A stretch of DNA of 64,000 bases from Amorphochlora amoebiformis (GCA_054601695.1 BAAHQB010000118.1:1-64000), one strand, 5' to 3'. Positions 1-22,390 are shown, numbered from the stretch's first letter. Program-made: numbers and translations. The notes: a model not told the origin generated them from the letters alone.

Positions 1-1
1 T

Positions 2-43
<42 letters not shown>

Positions 44-98
44 CATTATATACTACGAGTCATTGAATCAACACACGGTATATGCACACACACACACG

Positions 99-131
<33 letters not shown>

Positions 132-267
132 GAATATTTGTAATATAATAATATAATAATATAGTAGTATAATAATATATATAATAGTTATTTACATTTG
201 TAGTATAACTATATTAATATATATACATATATATATATATACACATATATATACACATATATATACA

Positions 268-298
<31 letters not shown>

Positions 299-375
299 GG
301 ATATATATTATATATATATATATATATAAATATATATACACCAATATATAATACACATATATTTTATATATATAC

Positions 376-414
<39 letters not shown>

Positions 415-527
415 CATATACACACAAATATACACATATATATATATATATATATTTATGTATGCATGTATATATATATATATGTATACATATATATATA
501 TATATATATATTATATGTATACACATA

Positions 528-560
<33 letters not shown>

Positions 561-562
561 TA

Positions 563-595
<33 letters not shown>

Positions 596-600
596 AATAT
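1..600. repeat. TA-rich array, last intron seen of the KDZ-like gene
   Basis: Almost entirely (TA)n with short interruptions, lying 3' of the exon ending at 603 on the minus strand. It is therefore intron of that gene. No further exon is visible before the window edge. Confidence 0.85.
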
Positions 601-602
601 AC

Positions 603-8011
<7,409 letters not shown>

Positions 8012-8470
8012 CTGAGGAATGTCAAAGTCAGATGGAAGCCGAGCTCGCATTGTCGTATGCATATATACCAGACTCACAGGAGGGTGCTGTAGACCAGACT
8101 CGCTGGGGTAGCAAGTCGACGCACAGAGTGTGAGTGTAATTTAAGTCGGTGATGTGATCCAGGCCGTTCACAAAGTTGATGTTGACCTCCTATAAGGGAA
8201 CTCTTAGTCAAACTCGACAAGTGCTATACAAATCCTCTCCTCTGGGGGAGATCGTAATCCCACACTGAGGAGAAATAGACCGTAGATGTAACGTGGACCG
8301 CCTTCACGTTGCAACGTATCCCAACACTGCGGCGAAATATGACTTGGATGGATGACCTGGAAAGGACAATGGGACATATGTGGGACAGTGCATGTCCTCA
8401 GAGGTCTCACTGGTGGTGTCACGCCCAATGTCATAGCTCTTAGATGACGCATGTTGAGTAGTTTACTTAC

Positions 8471-8600
8471 CCTAAGCCAAATGTCACATGTATACCTATA
8501 TATAGTACTATAACTAGAATCCATTAGCGAGCCGTTCTCTATGTGTGGATCTTCTGCCGGCAGATCAGATTCCCCGATATCCACTACGAAAACCGGCACC
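8471..8600 (-). other. Exon-like segment, possible upstream exon of the minus-strand gene
   Basis: On the minus strand an acceptor (tatatag) at 8601-8602 is followed by an open segment reading VPVFVVDIGESDLPAEDP and onward to CDIWLR, then a consensus donor gtaagt at 8470. Composition is protein-like and the splice signals are good. Its exit phase is 0, while the next exon at 8011-7971 needs phase 1, so either an exon is missing between them or this belongs to a separate transcript. The same frame without splicing runs from an ATG at 8632 to a stop at 8204. Confidence 0.4.
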
Positions 8601-8639
8601 CTATATATTTCATCTACTTTAGATGATATCACCTAAATG

Positions 8640-9070
8640 AATGACAGCCACGTGGCCGCTGCCAGGGGCGCAGGAAGTCTGGCAGGGACCGGAAAGGGTG
8701 AATATACCGATGTGACCGGTCGGTGACCAGCGGTAGCCCCAATATTTGAACATGGGTCCACACGGGACGGGGCCACCGATCTGGGTACGACCACTCGGAT
8801 GTACACCTGCGCCACCAGTCGGGTGACTCATCCATTCGTGACGGGGTTTCCTATGATGGCAGGCAAGACGGATCCAGTCGTGACGGGGCTCCCTATGATG
8901 GAGCCACCGATACACCTGCGCCACCAGTCGGGTGACTTAGTCACCCCTGTGGTGTGGACCGTGTGGTGCGTGAAGTGCTTTTGATGGACATGACCTGTCC
9001 CCCAGATGTCCCAGCATCCTTTCCACAACACCCCTCCAGACACAGACCGAGATTCGGTCCTTCACAGTGC
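8640..9070. repeat. GC-richer unique DNA with a tandem segment duplication
   Basis: A segment beginning near 8803 (ACACCTGCGCCACCAGTCGG) recurs near 8909, and a second string, CGTGACGGGG plus CTATGATGG, occurs near 8838 and 8880. This gives an imperfect duplication of roughly 105 bp. ORFs on both strands cross it but none shows a recognisable domain or clear splice context. It may be exon or regulatory sequence next to the unresolved segment that follows. Confidence 0.5.
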
Positions 9071-9088
9071 CCGTCCGCCCCCCCTCAA

Positions 9089-9506
9089 TAACAGGCTAAA
9101 ATAGACGAATCCAAGCTCTCCAACATCCTCGCTCCAGCCGTGTTCGGTGCGACCGCATGGGCGATCGGCGTCGTATTCGTTCGGGCCAGCAAGCCGTATC
9201 TCTTTCACAACGACACCCAAAGTCGCGTCAGGACGGTCTCACCGCTGCCCTGGTGCCCTTCGGATACGCCTCTATCAAGGCAATAGGGTACACCATCCCA
9301 AACAGCTGTCTGAACAAGAGCACGCTTGTCGCTCACGCCACGGCGGCCTTAATAGATGCGTGTTTTGATTTCTTTCTACCCGTGGATCTATGGGACGACC
9401 GGCCAGGGGCACGTCAACGTTGCAGGGTTGCTGTTTGGCTTGGACACAGGGATGGGTTCTTCGATTGTCATTGTCAGCCGCAAGAAGGGAAGGTTCTGGT
9501 GAGGTC
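9089..9506 (+). CDS. Probable protein-coding segment with very short introns, unresolved
   Basis: GC-rich DNA with protein-like translations in three consecutive plus frames. An acceptor at about 9088 opens AKIDESKLSNILAPAVFGAT and continues into a hydrophobic stretch. A second frame gives LTAALVPFGYASIKAIGYTI and KSTLVAHATAALIDACFDFF, and a third GHVNVAGLLFGLDTGMGSSI followed by VIVSRKKGR. They can be joined in phase by a 59-nt intron ending before 9229 and a 25-nt GT-AG intron at 9382-9406, with a donor after 9506. The product would be a small membrane protein with Gly-rich hydrophobic segments. I do not recognise the family. A frame-shifted pseudogene is the main alternative. Confidence 0.35.
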
Positions 9507-9579
9507 AACCTACTAGACAAAGTCAACGTGCATAATCTGATAATGTCATGCACATACACATACTGAAGTGATATGTATA

Positions 9580-9582
9580 TCT

Positions 9583-9629
<47 letters not shown>

Positions 9630-10287
9630 TATATATATATATATCTAGATATATATCTAGATATATATCTAGATATACTAGATATATATATATATATACT
9701 AGATTCGACAGGAAGGCTTGAATGTGAGCTAGGTGAGCTCTACCTAGCTACGTGTATGCTAGTATGATCTAGATGATGTGCAAGACTAGAAGAAGTTCAA
9801 TTTCTATCAAGTTCAATCTAGTCAATTGCGAAAGAAACATGATTACAGTACTACGTGTGTCGCAAGTTGTACTACTACTAGTACTAGTACTGAGACGTAC
9901 TTCTAGACTTACATCTAGTACATTCACGGTCTGGAATCTGGATTGTCTAGATTGTCGTTGTTTACATATCTACTAGATCTAGTGTCTAGAGTGTACACGC
10001 ACATCTAATGAAATCTAGGAAATATTGATCGTACCATGTCTAGGATGTACATTGTTATTATGGATGAAACTACAGAACTAGAGACTAGTAGAGACTAAGA
10101 CTAGACCATATCTAGCATATCCTAGATATCTAGCATACTGGCCATCGGACAAGATCCTAGAGATCGGATGACCTGATACATTCTAGACATTGTAATCATT
10201 CAATGATAATATAATGCTTTCTAGATGTTTTACATGTCATATATATATATATATATCTAGTATATATATATATATATATATCTAGAT

Positions 10288-10339
<52 letters not shown>

Positions 10340-10430
10340 TATAAAGCGCATGTATAAAACATCTATATATATATATATATAGACATATCTAGATATATGT
10401 TTTTATATATACTGTATTAACCAGCTAGAT
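9580..10430. repeat. CTAG-rich degenerate region
   Basis: Dense in CTAG, TCTAGA and ATCTAGAT motifs, at first as short arrays (TATATCTAGA units near 9640-9690) and then dispersed among non-repetitive sequence. No ORF of note. A similar, weaker CTAG enrichment occurs at 33630-34050. Confidence 0.6.
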
Positions 10431-10790
10431 TAAATTTGAATTAATTAATGATGCTGATCTGCTAAAGTCTAAAACTTGTGCTTTTTTGCGAATTCTGCCA
10501 AGGCTCTCATCAACAATTTCACCTATAAATATATACATTAACACAGAACAATCTCACCTAAAAAAAATTATAACAAAAATACCTTAAAAATTATTGTATG
10601 AAAGTATGATTTTTAGGCGAAATTGACAATTTCGCCTAAAAATCATACTTTCATACAAGTGTATTTTAGCAAATATTACCTTAATACTAGTAATATTTCT
10701 TGATATTATCCAGACAACGTTTACATGAACATATATTTAGCTAAGCGTATCAATATTATCGAAACATCATTATATTCACATATACATACA
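10430..10790. other. AT-rich non-coding DNA with a palindrome
   Basis: No gene is visible. It holds two degenerate copies of CAATTTCRCCTA (near 10515 and 10549) and the perfect palindrome annotated separately. Confidence 0.5.
10594..10658. repeat. Perfect inverted repeat, 32-bp arms, 1-nt centre
   Basis: The left arm 10594-10625 and right arm 10627-10658 are exact reverse complements around a single A at 10626. The arm contains GATTTTTAGGCGAAATTG. It would fold as a near loop-less hairpin or cruciform. A palindromic element tip or a replication foldback are possible origins. Confidence 0.92.
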
Positions 10791-10799
10791 TATATGTTG

Positions 10800-10806
10800 C
10801 ACACAC

Positions 10807-10845
<39 letters not shown>

Positions 10846-10858
10846 TATATAATATATA

Positions 10859-10929
<71 letters not shown>

Positions 10930-11063
10930 AATGTTCATTTATTATGCATATTTACAATGTATACCATATCTTTATGTAATATGTCCATGTATAATTATAT
11001 ATATATATATATATATACATATCATATATATATATATATATATTATAATTGAGTATATATTCA

Positions 11064-11095
<32 letters not shown>

Positions 11096-11155
11096 ATATA
11101 TACACATATACATGCATACATACATACATGCATACATTTATACATGCATACATAT

Positions 11156-11218
<63 letters not shown>

Positions 11219-11253
11219 ATACATATATGTATATATATGTGTATAGGTATATA

Positions 11254-11289
<36 letters not shown>

Positions 11290-11393
11290 CATCTAATATA
11301 TATATATTTGACCTCTTCGATGGTATTGTAAATTGACGGCGATATTCGAATCACATCAAATCTCTCACTTACAAGGATCTGACATATATGTAC

Positions 11394-11425
<32 letters not shown>

Positions 11426-11433
11426 CATATATA

Positions 11434-11479
<46 letters not shown>

Positions 11480-11480
11480 T

Positions 11481-11519
<39 letters not shown>

Positions 11520-11520
11520 T
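10800..11520. repeat. TA arrays with TGCA/CATA variants
   Basis: Mostly (TA)n with a CATACATACATG-type tract near 11105-11160. A short unique segment at 11308-11385 has no coding support. Confidence 0.8.
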
Positions 11521-11575
11521 AACATGACCTTTTTTTCCTCCTTCAGAAACCATACACACTCTACTGCAGAACATC

Positions 11576-11850
11576 TTAGGGTTAGGGTTAGGGTTAGGGT
11601 TAGGGTTAGGGTTAGGGTTAGGGTTAGGGTTAGGGTTAGGGTTATGATTAGGGTTATGGTCACGGGTAGGATTATGGTTACGGTTAGGTTAGTTTTAAAG
11701 TTTGGGTTTCTAACCCTCTCTTAACCCAACAATAGCCCCAACCCTAACCTTCCCTAACCCTAACCCTAACCCTAACCCTAACCCTAACCCTAACCTAACC
11801 CTAAAACGAAGCCTAACTCCAAACCTAAATCTAACCCTAACCATAACCGT
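11576..11850. repeat. Interstitial telomere-like arrays in opposite orientations
   Basis: About 11 TTAGGG units at 11576-11645 decay rightward, followed by CCCTAA units at about 11735-11850. They face each other across roughly 90 bp of degenerate sequence. They lie internally between TA arrays, so this is not a chromosome end. Confidence 0.93.
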
Positions 11851-11885
11851 AATATTTTTTACTTTTTTTCGACGATTTTATCCTT

Positions 11886-12525
<640 letters not shown>

Positions 12526-12534
12526 ATTATATTA

Positions 12535-12536
12535 TA

Positions 12537-12613
<77 letters not shown>

Positions 12614-12679
12614 CGTGTGTGTATATACATGTGAATATATATATGAGCATATTTGTACGTGTGTTGATATATGTTTATA

Positions 12680-12736
<57 letters not shown>

Positions 12737-12807
12737 TAAATGTATGTATATGCATATAAGCATATGTGTGTGTGTAGATATATGTTTAATTATATATACA
12801 TATATGT

Positions 12808-12895
<88 letters not shown>

Positions 12896-12959
12896 GTGTG
12901 TATGTATGGGTGTAAATTGACATATGTGTGCATATATCAATTTATGTGTATCATCGTAT

Positions 12960-12960
<1 letters not shown>
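12535..12960. repeat. TA/TG array block
   Basis: (TA)n with short (TG)n inserts near 12600 and 12765. No coding support. Confidence 0.8.
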
Positions 12961-13329
<369 letters not shown>

Positions 13330-13368
13330 TTTTTATGTATATATATGCACATAACATGCATAACAATG

Positions 13369-13450
<82 letters not shown>

Positions 13451-13554
13451 TGCAATATATGATATATGTTGAATAGTATACCTGCATCCCAGGAGTCAGC
13501 ACGTAACCCTACAATTCAGTTACGTGGGTGAGGGGGATATTTCGAGTGAATAGG

Positions 13555-13899
13555 ACAGAGACAGAGAGAGAGAGAGAGAGAGAGACAGAAAGAGAGAGGA
13601 AGTGAGAGAGAAAAAGAGAGAGGAAGAGAGGGAGAGAGAAAGAAAGACGGAGAGGGAGAGAGAGAGAACGAGAGAGGAAGAGAGAGAGAAGAGAGGGAGA
13701 AAGGGAGAGAGAGAAGAGAGGGAGAAAGAGAGAGAGAGAAGAGAGAGGGAGAGAAAGAGAGAGGGAGAGAAAGAGAGAGGGAGAGAAAGAGAGGGAGAAG
13801 AGAGAGAGAGAGAAAGGTAGAATGACGAAGAGAGAGAGAGAGAGGAGAGAGAGAGAAATAGAGAGAGAGAAAGAGAGAGGGAGAGAGAGAGAAAGATAG

Positions 13900-13934
<35 letters not shown>

Positions 13935-13965
13935 AGAGAGAAGAGAGAGAGAAATGAGAGGGATT

Positions 13966-13999
<34 letters not shown>

Positions 14000-14160
14000 G
14001 AGAGAGTGGGTGAGAGAGAGAGAAATAGAGAGAGAGAAAGAGAGAGGAGAGTAAGAGAGAAGGAGAGAAGGAGAGAAAGAGAGAAGAGAGAGAAGAAGAG
14101 AAGAGTGAGAGAGAGAATGAGAGAGAGAAAAAGAGAGAGAGAAAGAGAGAGAGAGAGATG
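13555..14160. repeat. GA-rich purine tract of about 600 bp
   Basis: Degenerate (GA)n with AAAG, GGGA and AAT interruptions on the plus strand. ORFs here encode only Ser/Leu or Arg/Glu repeats and are shadows. Confidence 0.92.
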
Positions 14161-14190
14161 AACACGTATGCACATATTTCATGTATTGCA

Positions 14191-14222
<32 letters not shown>

Positions 14223-14269
14223 TGAGTTTGTGTAAATTTGTATGTAACATACATATATATATATATATA

Positions 14270-14303
<34 letters not shown>

Positions 14304-14351
14304 GTCTGTGTGCATATACAAATGTAAACATACACACATAAATATAAATAC

Positions 14352-14407
<56 letters not shown>

Positions 14408-14462
14408 CAACCTACTCAAATACTTACCAACTTTTTCGATTCTTCAACAAATGACGCACTTA

Positions 14463-14900
14463 TCCTGCGAATGCTACGATTACAGACTTAGGGTTAGGGT
14501 TAGAGTTAGGGTTCGGGTTAGGGTTAGGGTTAGGGTTAGGGTTAGGGTTAGGGTTAGGGTTAGGGTTAGAATTACGTTTGGGGTTGTGGTTAGGGTTTAC
14601 CAGGGGGTTAGAATTAGGGTTAGGCTTAGATGATTAACCCTAATCCTAACCCTAACCCTAATCCTAACCCCAACCCTAACTCTAACCCTAACTCCAACCC
14701 TAACCCTAATCCTGCGAATGCTACGATTACAGACTTAGAGTTAGGGTTAGGGTTAGGGTTAGGGTTAAAATTACGTTTGGGGTTGTGGTTAGGGTTTACC
14801 AGGGGCTTAGAATTAGGGTTAGACTTAGATGGTTAACCCTAATCCTAACCCTAATCCTAACCCTAACCCTAACCCTAACCCTAACCCTAGGGTTGGAGTT
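14463..14900. repeat. Duplicated telomere-like cassette, period about 247 bp
   Basis: CCTGCGAATGCTACGATTAC starts at 14464 and 14711. Each copy is followed by TTAGGG units, a conserved GGGGTTGTGGTTAGGGTTTA segment and then CCCTAA-type units in reverse orientation. The cassette is therefore an inverted telomere-like pair duplicated in tandem. Confidence 0.88.
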
Positions 14901-14949
14901 AGGGTTAGTACTAGGCCTCGATCCTTGGAACTCCCCATTCCAGAATCTT

Positions 14950-14954
14950 TTAAG

Positions 14955-14986
<32 letters not shown>

Positions 14987-15020
14987 ATTGAATATATATA
15001 TATATATATGTAAATGTGTG

Positions 15021-15074
<54 letters not shown>

Positions 15075-15096
15075 TGTGTGTATACATATATATTTA

Positions 15097-15148
<52 letters not shown>

Positions 15149-15185
15149 ATATTATATATATATATATATATAATTATGTTCATGC

Positions 15186-15219
<34 letters not shown>

Positions 15220-15442
15220 ATATATATATATACATATAAGTATACATTTATATATATACATATATATATATGTATATATATACATATATATATATATACA
15301 TATATATTTGTGCGTTTGTGTGTAAATATTATATACATATATATCTTTATATGTATATGTATATATAATATATATATGTATATACATATATATATATATT
15401 ATATATATGTATTTTTATATATATGTAAATATATACATAAGA

Positions 15443-15490
<48 letters not shown>
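14950..15490. repeat. TA/TG microsatellite block
   Basis: (TA)n with TATG and TGTG variants throughout. No gene visible. Confidence 0.8.
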
Positions 15491-15511
15491 AAATGCGCCA
15501 CAACTAGCAAT

Positions 15512-16432
15512 AACCCTAACCTGACCCTAACCTAACCTGAACCCTAACCCTAACCAACCCTAACCCTATCTAAACCACAACCCCACCCAAACCCTAACCT
15601 GAACCCTAACCCTAACCCAATACCTAACTGTAACCCCAGCTCTAGCCCTATATCCCTAACCCTAACCCTAACCCTAACCCTAACCCTAACCCTAACCCTA
15701 GCCCTAACTCTCGGTATCCTTAACCTGTTCGAGCGCGGCTTTGATCATTGGAAGGAGAATAGGATTTGGGCGTCCGCCTAGTAAGGGTTAGGGTAAGGGT
15801 TAGGGTTAGGGTTAGGGTTAGGGTTAGGATTTGGGTTAGGGTTAGGGTTAGGGTTGGGGGAATATAGTGGGATTGATGTAAGTAGGGTCAGAGTTAGGGT
15901 TAGGGTTAGCTAGGGTTTGTGGGGGTTAGGTAGGTTAGGATTAGGGTTAGGGTTAGTGTGAAGTATCAAGGTTAGGGTTGGTTAGAGCTTTGATTCTTTA
16001 GGATTAGGGTTAGGATTAGGGTTAGGGTTAGGGCTAGGGTTAGGGATAGGGTTAGGGTTAGGGTTAGGGCTAGGGTTAGGGTTAGGGTTTGGATTAAGGT
16101 TGGAATCTGGATTAGGGTTAGAGTTGGGGCTAGGTTTAGGATTGGTTGGGGTTAGGGTTAGTGTTAGGGTTAGGGTTAGGGTTAGGGTTAGGGTTGGGTA
16201 AAGGTTAGGGATAGGGTAAAGGTTAGGGTTAGGGTAAAGGTGTGGGTAAAGATTAGGGTTAGGGTTATTGTATAGGTTAGGGTTAGGGTTAGGATAATGG
16301 TTAGGTTAGGGTTAGGGTTATGGTTAGGGTAAAGGCTAGGTTAGGGTTTGGATTAGGGTTAGGGTTAGGGTTAGGGTAGGGTTAGGGTTAGGGTTAGGGT
16401 TAGGGTTAGGGTTAGGGTTAGGGTTAGTTTTA
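15512..16432. repeat. Large degenerate telomere-like block
   Basis: CCCTAA units at 15512-15715 end at a short unique segment (15716-15780). They are followed by TTAGGG units and variants (TTAGGGTAAAGG, TTAGGATT) to 16432, with perfect runs at 15785-15825 and 16373-16425. The two orientations face each other. Confidence 0.93.
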
Positions 16433-16498
16433 ACCTGCTTGAAAGCGAATGGCCCCTGATCTATATTTCATTTCGTATCCAGTTTTTCTAATGTTGAG

Positions 16499-16536
<38 letters not shown>

Positions 16537-16724
16537 ATGTATATGTGGATGTTTTGTCTGTAAATATTTCTATTATACACACGTACATATAAATATATAT
16601 ATGTACATACATACATATACATATACATATATATATGTATATATATATATATGTATATATATATAAATAATATATATATATATATAATATATATGTAACA
16701 TATATACACACATATAATATCTCT

Positions 16725-16758
<34 letters not shown>

Positions 16759-16828
16759 CTCCCTACTCAAAAGGTAGATCCCTCGGCCCATCACCTCCCT
16801 AGAGTTATCATTAGACTTAGGCTCAGAA

Positions 16829-17525
16829 ATTAGGGTTAGGGTTAGGGTTAGGGTTAGGGTTAGGGTTAGGGTTAGGTTTAGAGTTAGGATTAGGGTTAGA
16901 GTTAGGGTCACGGTTAGGTTTAGGGTTAGGGTTACCACTCGCGACCTCTCGTGGTGGTCGAAAGCGACTCCCTAAGGTTATGATTAGGATTAGAGGTTAG
17001 GATTAGGCTTAGGGCAAGCGTTTGAGCTAGGGTTAGGGTTAGGGTTAGAGTTAGGGTTAGGGTTAGAGTTAAATCGGTTAGGGTTACAGCTTGATGGTGA
17101 GTAGGTTTTACATACAGCAAAGACACACCATATGGACCGTATAGCCATTTGTGAACCTACGGTTAGGGAAAGGTTAGGATTATGATTCTGACCATGTTAA
17201 GTTTAGAAAGTATGGGAAAGGTTAGGGTTAGGGCTAGGGTTAGGGTTAGGGTTAGGGTTAGGGGTATAGGGTTAGGGTTAGGGTTAGGTTAGGGTTAGGA
17301 CGTTTGAGACTATGGCTAAGGTCAGGGTTAGAGTTAGGTAAGGGTTAGGGTTTAGTTAGAGATTAGGGTTAGGGTTGTGTTAGGGTTAGCAGGATTATTT
17401 CACAGTTAGGGTTAGAGTGAAGAGTTAAACTAAGAGTTAGGGTTAGGGCGTCGGTCAGGGTTAGGGTTAGGGTTAGGGTTAGGGTTAGAATTAGGGTTAG
17501 AATTGGCGTTTTGAGTTAGGGTTAG
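16829..17525. repeat. TTAGGG-rich degenerate block
   Basis: Perfect TTAGGG runs at 16829-16880, 17230-17290 and 17460-17490 are joined by diverged units and short unique segments. All are in plus orientation. No gene visible. Confidence 0.9.
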
Positions 17526-17534
17526 GGCATCGGA

Positions 17535-17640
17535 TAGATAGGAGTGGGGCGTCGGGTGTCCGATATACGTGTTGGTCACGTGTAGGGTGTCGGGTGTCCG
17601 ATACACGTGTTGGCCACGTGTTGGGTGTCGGGTTATGAGT
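17535..17640. repeat. Two-copy tandem repeat of about 47 bp
   Basis: GTGTCGGGTGTCCGATA followed by CACGTGT recurs at about 17541 and 17588, with a partial third start near 17627. It is GC-rich and sits between telomere-like sequence and a TA array. Confidence 0.8.
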
Positions 17641-17712
17641 GTCTATTTACGGAGGCGCAGAGGAAATCGGGCTGGATCTGTTGGATTGAGAGTGGTAATA
17701 CGCCTGTGTATG

Positions 17713-17714
<2 letters not shown>

Positions 17715-17799
<85 letters not shown>

Positions 17800-17813
17800 T
17801 GATATACATATAT

Positions 17814-17868
<55 letters not shown>

Positions 17869-17881
17869 GTATATATAAATA

Positions 17882-17942
<61 letters not shown>

Positions 17943-17967
17943 TAATATATTTGTAAATATATATGTG

Positions 17968-18021
<54 letters not shown>

Positions 18022-18120
18022 TATGTGTATATATATATGATATGCATATATATATACATATATATACCTATATAATATATATATATATGTATGTATTATA
18101 TATATATACATACATATACA
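17715..18120. repeat. Long TA array
   Basis: Near-pure (TA)n with TATG and TAAAT interruptions. No coding support. Confidence 0.9.
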
Positions 18121-18138
18121 TTTACTAACAAGATCCTA

Positions 18139-18545
18139 CCCTAATATCCTAACCCTAACCCTAACCCTAACCCTAACCCACCCTAACCCTAACCCTAACC
18201 CTAACCCTAACCCTAACCCTAACCCTAACCCTAACCCTAACCCTAACCCTAACCCTAACCCTAACCCTAACCCTAACCCTAACCCTAACCCTAACCTACC
18301 CTAAGTGAGGGTTACCTATCGCTTGTGTAGCGTCGATTACTAACCAGGCTTTCACCTTACGTTTAGTGTTAGGGTTATGGTATTAGGGTTAGGGTTAGGG
18401 TTAGGGTTAGGGTTAGGGTTAGGATTAGGGTTAGTGTTAGGGTTAGGGCTAGGGTTAAAGTTAGGTTAAGGTTAGGGCTAGGGTTAGGGTTAGGAGTAAG
18501 GTTGGGGTTAGGGTTAGGGTTGAGGTTAGGGTTAGGTAAGGGCAG
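18139..18545. repeat. Near-perfect CCCTAA array facing a TTAGGG array
   Basis: About 25 nearly uninterrupted CCCTAA units at 18147-18297, one of the purest arrays in the window. About 60 bp of unique DNA follows, then TTAGGG and variants at 18364-18545. Confidence 0.94.
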
Positions 18546-18565
18546 GAGTAGTGTTAGAGGTTCAT

Positions 18566-18592
18566 CCTCTTTCTTCCCTCTCTCTCTTTCTA

Positions 18593-18660
<68 letters not shown>
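18566..18660. repeat. CT-rich tract
   Basis: TCTCTC-rich pyrimidine run joining telomere-like sequence to a TA array. Confidence 0.9.
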
Positions 18661-18661
<1 letters not shown>

Positions 18662-18789
18662 ACATAATATATATATATATATATATAAATATATAAATAT
18701 ATATATATGTACATATATACATATATATATATATATACATACATATATATACCTCTTCGCACTTCTTGCGAATAGCAACAAGGTCGACC

Positions 18790-19043
18790 TTTAGTGTTAG
18801 GGTTAGGGTTAGGGTTAGGGTTAGGGTTAGGATTAGGGTTAGGGTTAGGGTTGTTGATTTGATTGTCTAATGTAGGTGTTGGGTTACTTGGGAGCCGTCT
18901 GTCCATAGAAGAGGGGGAATAGATACAACTTTTACCCCCTATATATTTAGATATATATACATACATATATATATATATATATACATATATATACATATAT
19001 ATGTGTGTGTATATATGTATATATATATATACTTATATATATA

Positions 19044-19087
<44 letters not shown>

Positions 19088-19103
19088 TACATACAGATAT
19101 GTG

Positions 19104-19140
<37 letters not shown>

Positions 19141-19212
19141 TATATTTATATTTATATATTTGATTTACATATTTATTTATGTGGTGATTGAGATACATTA
19201 TATACATAGTAC

Positions 19213-19260
<48 letters not shown>

Positions 19261-19298
19261 TATATATATATATATATATATAATATGTACCATAAGTA

Positions 19299-19331
<33 letters not shown>

Positions 19332-19387
19332 ATATGTATATATATGCATATATATAATATATACATATAAGATATATAACATCAATC

Positions 19388-19425
<38 letters not shown>

Positions 19426-19532
19426 CATATGCATATATATATATATATATATATAATATTTATATATATATATATATACATTACATCTACACAACACATT
19501 ATATCTCCGGTATAACACAACATGTTGTATAT

Positions 19533-19578
<46 letters not shown>

Positions 19579-20135
19579 TATATCAATCACTCTACCTTCC
19601 AATCGAGAGAAAGTATGGATTTACTCCACCTAAGGTTTGGTTAGGGTTAGGGTTAGGGTTAGGGTTAGGGTTAGGGTTAGCGTTAGGGTTGTGACGGTTA
19701 CGGTTAGGGTTACCGTTGGGGTTAGAGTTAGGGTTAGGGTTAGAGTTAGGGTTAGGGTTATGGTTAGGGTTAGGGTTAGGGTTAGGTTTAGTGTTATAGT
19801 TTTTTCTATGGTTAGGGTTAGGGTTATATAGTTTAGGGTTAGGATTAGATTATGGTTAGGGTTAGGGTTAGGGTTAGGGTTAGGGTTTTGTGATTACTGC
19901 TAGTGTTAAGGTTAGGGTTACAGTCCCGGTTAGGATTAAGATTAGGGTTAGGGTTAGGGTTGGGGTTGGGACTCTTTTCGAAGGATTATACCTCGAATAG
20001 CGGTTAGATTAGTTCGGGTTAAGAGTTATGGTTAAGGGTTAGGGTTACGGTTAGGGTTAGGGTTCGGGTTAGGGTTAGGGTTAGGGTTAGGCTTAGGGTT
20101 AGGCTTAGGGTTAGGGTTAGGGTTAGGGTTTACGA
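18790..20135. repeat. Telomere-like blocks separated by TA arrays
   Basis: TTAGGG at 18797-18850, TA arrays at about 18940-19580, then TTAGGG with variants at 19634-20130 (perfect runs near 19640-19680 and 19860-19885). The short unique stretches between carry no convincing exon. Confidence 0.88.
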
Positions 20136-20199
20136 ATCTGTAGGGTCTTTGGGAGTGGGCGCGATGAGAATACGACAACCTGGATATCCGTATATATTT

Positions 20200-20735
<536 letters not shown>

Positions 20736-20744
20736 ATATATACA

Positions 20745-20791
20745 TATAAATATGAAATATCTATCTATTATACATACATACTGACATATAT

Positions 20792-20844
<53 letters not shown>

Positions 20845-20901
20845 CATACATATAAGTATGAAATATCCATCTATTATACATGCATACTGACCTATATCAG
20901 A

Positions 20902-20953
<52 letters not shown>

Positions 20954-20998
20954 AGTATGAAATATCCATCTATTATACATGCATACTGACCTATATCA

Positions 20999-21055
<57 letters not shown>

Positions 21056-21115
21056 CATACATATAAGTATGAAATATTCACCTATTATACATGCATACTG
21101 ACCTATATCAGAACA
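20745..21115. repeat. Tandem duplication of about 100 bp, four copies
   Basis: AAGTATGAAATATCCATCTA (with variants) occurs near 20749, 20853, 20953 and 21065, each followed by TACATGCATACTGACCTATA and a TA array. As elsewhere, a unique segment alternates with TA arrays of different length. Confidence 0.88.
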
Positions 21116-21150
21116 AAGGTGTTGCCACGGGAGAACATTACTGGACATCT

Positions 21151-21550
21151 ATGGTTAGGGTTAGGGTTAGGGTTAGGGTTAGGGTTAGGGTTAGGGTTAG
21201 GGTTAGGGTTAGGGTTCGAGGCTAGGGTTTAGGGTTCAAGGCTAGGGGTTAGGGTTAGGGTTAGGGTTAGGGTTAAGATTAGGGGTCCGGTTAGGGTTAG
21301 GGCTAAGGTTGGTGTTGGGATTAGGGTTAGGGTTCGTTAGGGTTAGGGTAAGGGTTAGAGTTAGGGTTAGGTTTCGGTTTGGGAGTAGGGTTAGGGTTAG
21401 TGTTAGGGTTAGGGTTAGGGTTAGGGTTAGGGTTAGGGTTAGAGTAAGGGTTAGGGTTCGAGTTAGGGTTAGGGTTAGGGTTAGGATTAGGGTTAGGGTT
21501 AGGATTAGGGTTAGGGTTAGGGTTGGGGTTAGGGTTTGGGTTAGGTTTAC
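21151..21550. repeat. TTAGGG-type array
   Basis: Perfect units at 21151-21215, then variants with GGTTCGAGG, TTTGG and GGATT interruptions to 21550. Confidence 0.94.
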
Positions 21551-21633
21551 TTGATTTTGAATGATAATAATAGCATCTTCCTTAGAAGATATCTGCAAAT
21601 GTGTGAGTACAGATGTATACGTATATATGCATA

Positions 21634-22390
<757 letters not shown>

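Noticed and set aside
18139-18305. Pure CCCTAA array as a true chromosome end
   Set aside because: It is flanked on both sides by tens of kilobases including genes, and is followed by an opposite-orientation array, so it is interstitial.
21242-21598. ORFs of Val-Arg, Gly-Leu, Asn-Pro or Thr-Leu repeats
   Set aside because: Frames of TTAGGG/CCCTAA arrays. The unit has no stop in most frames.
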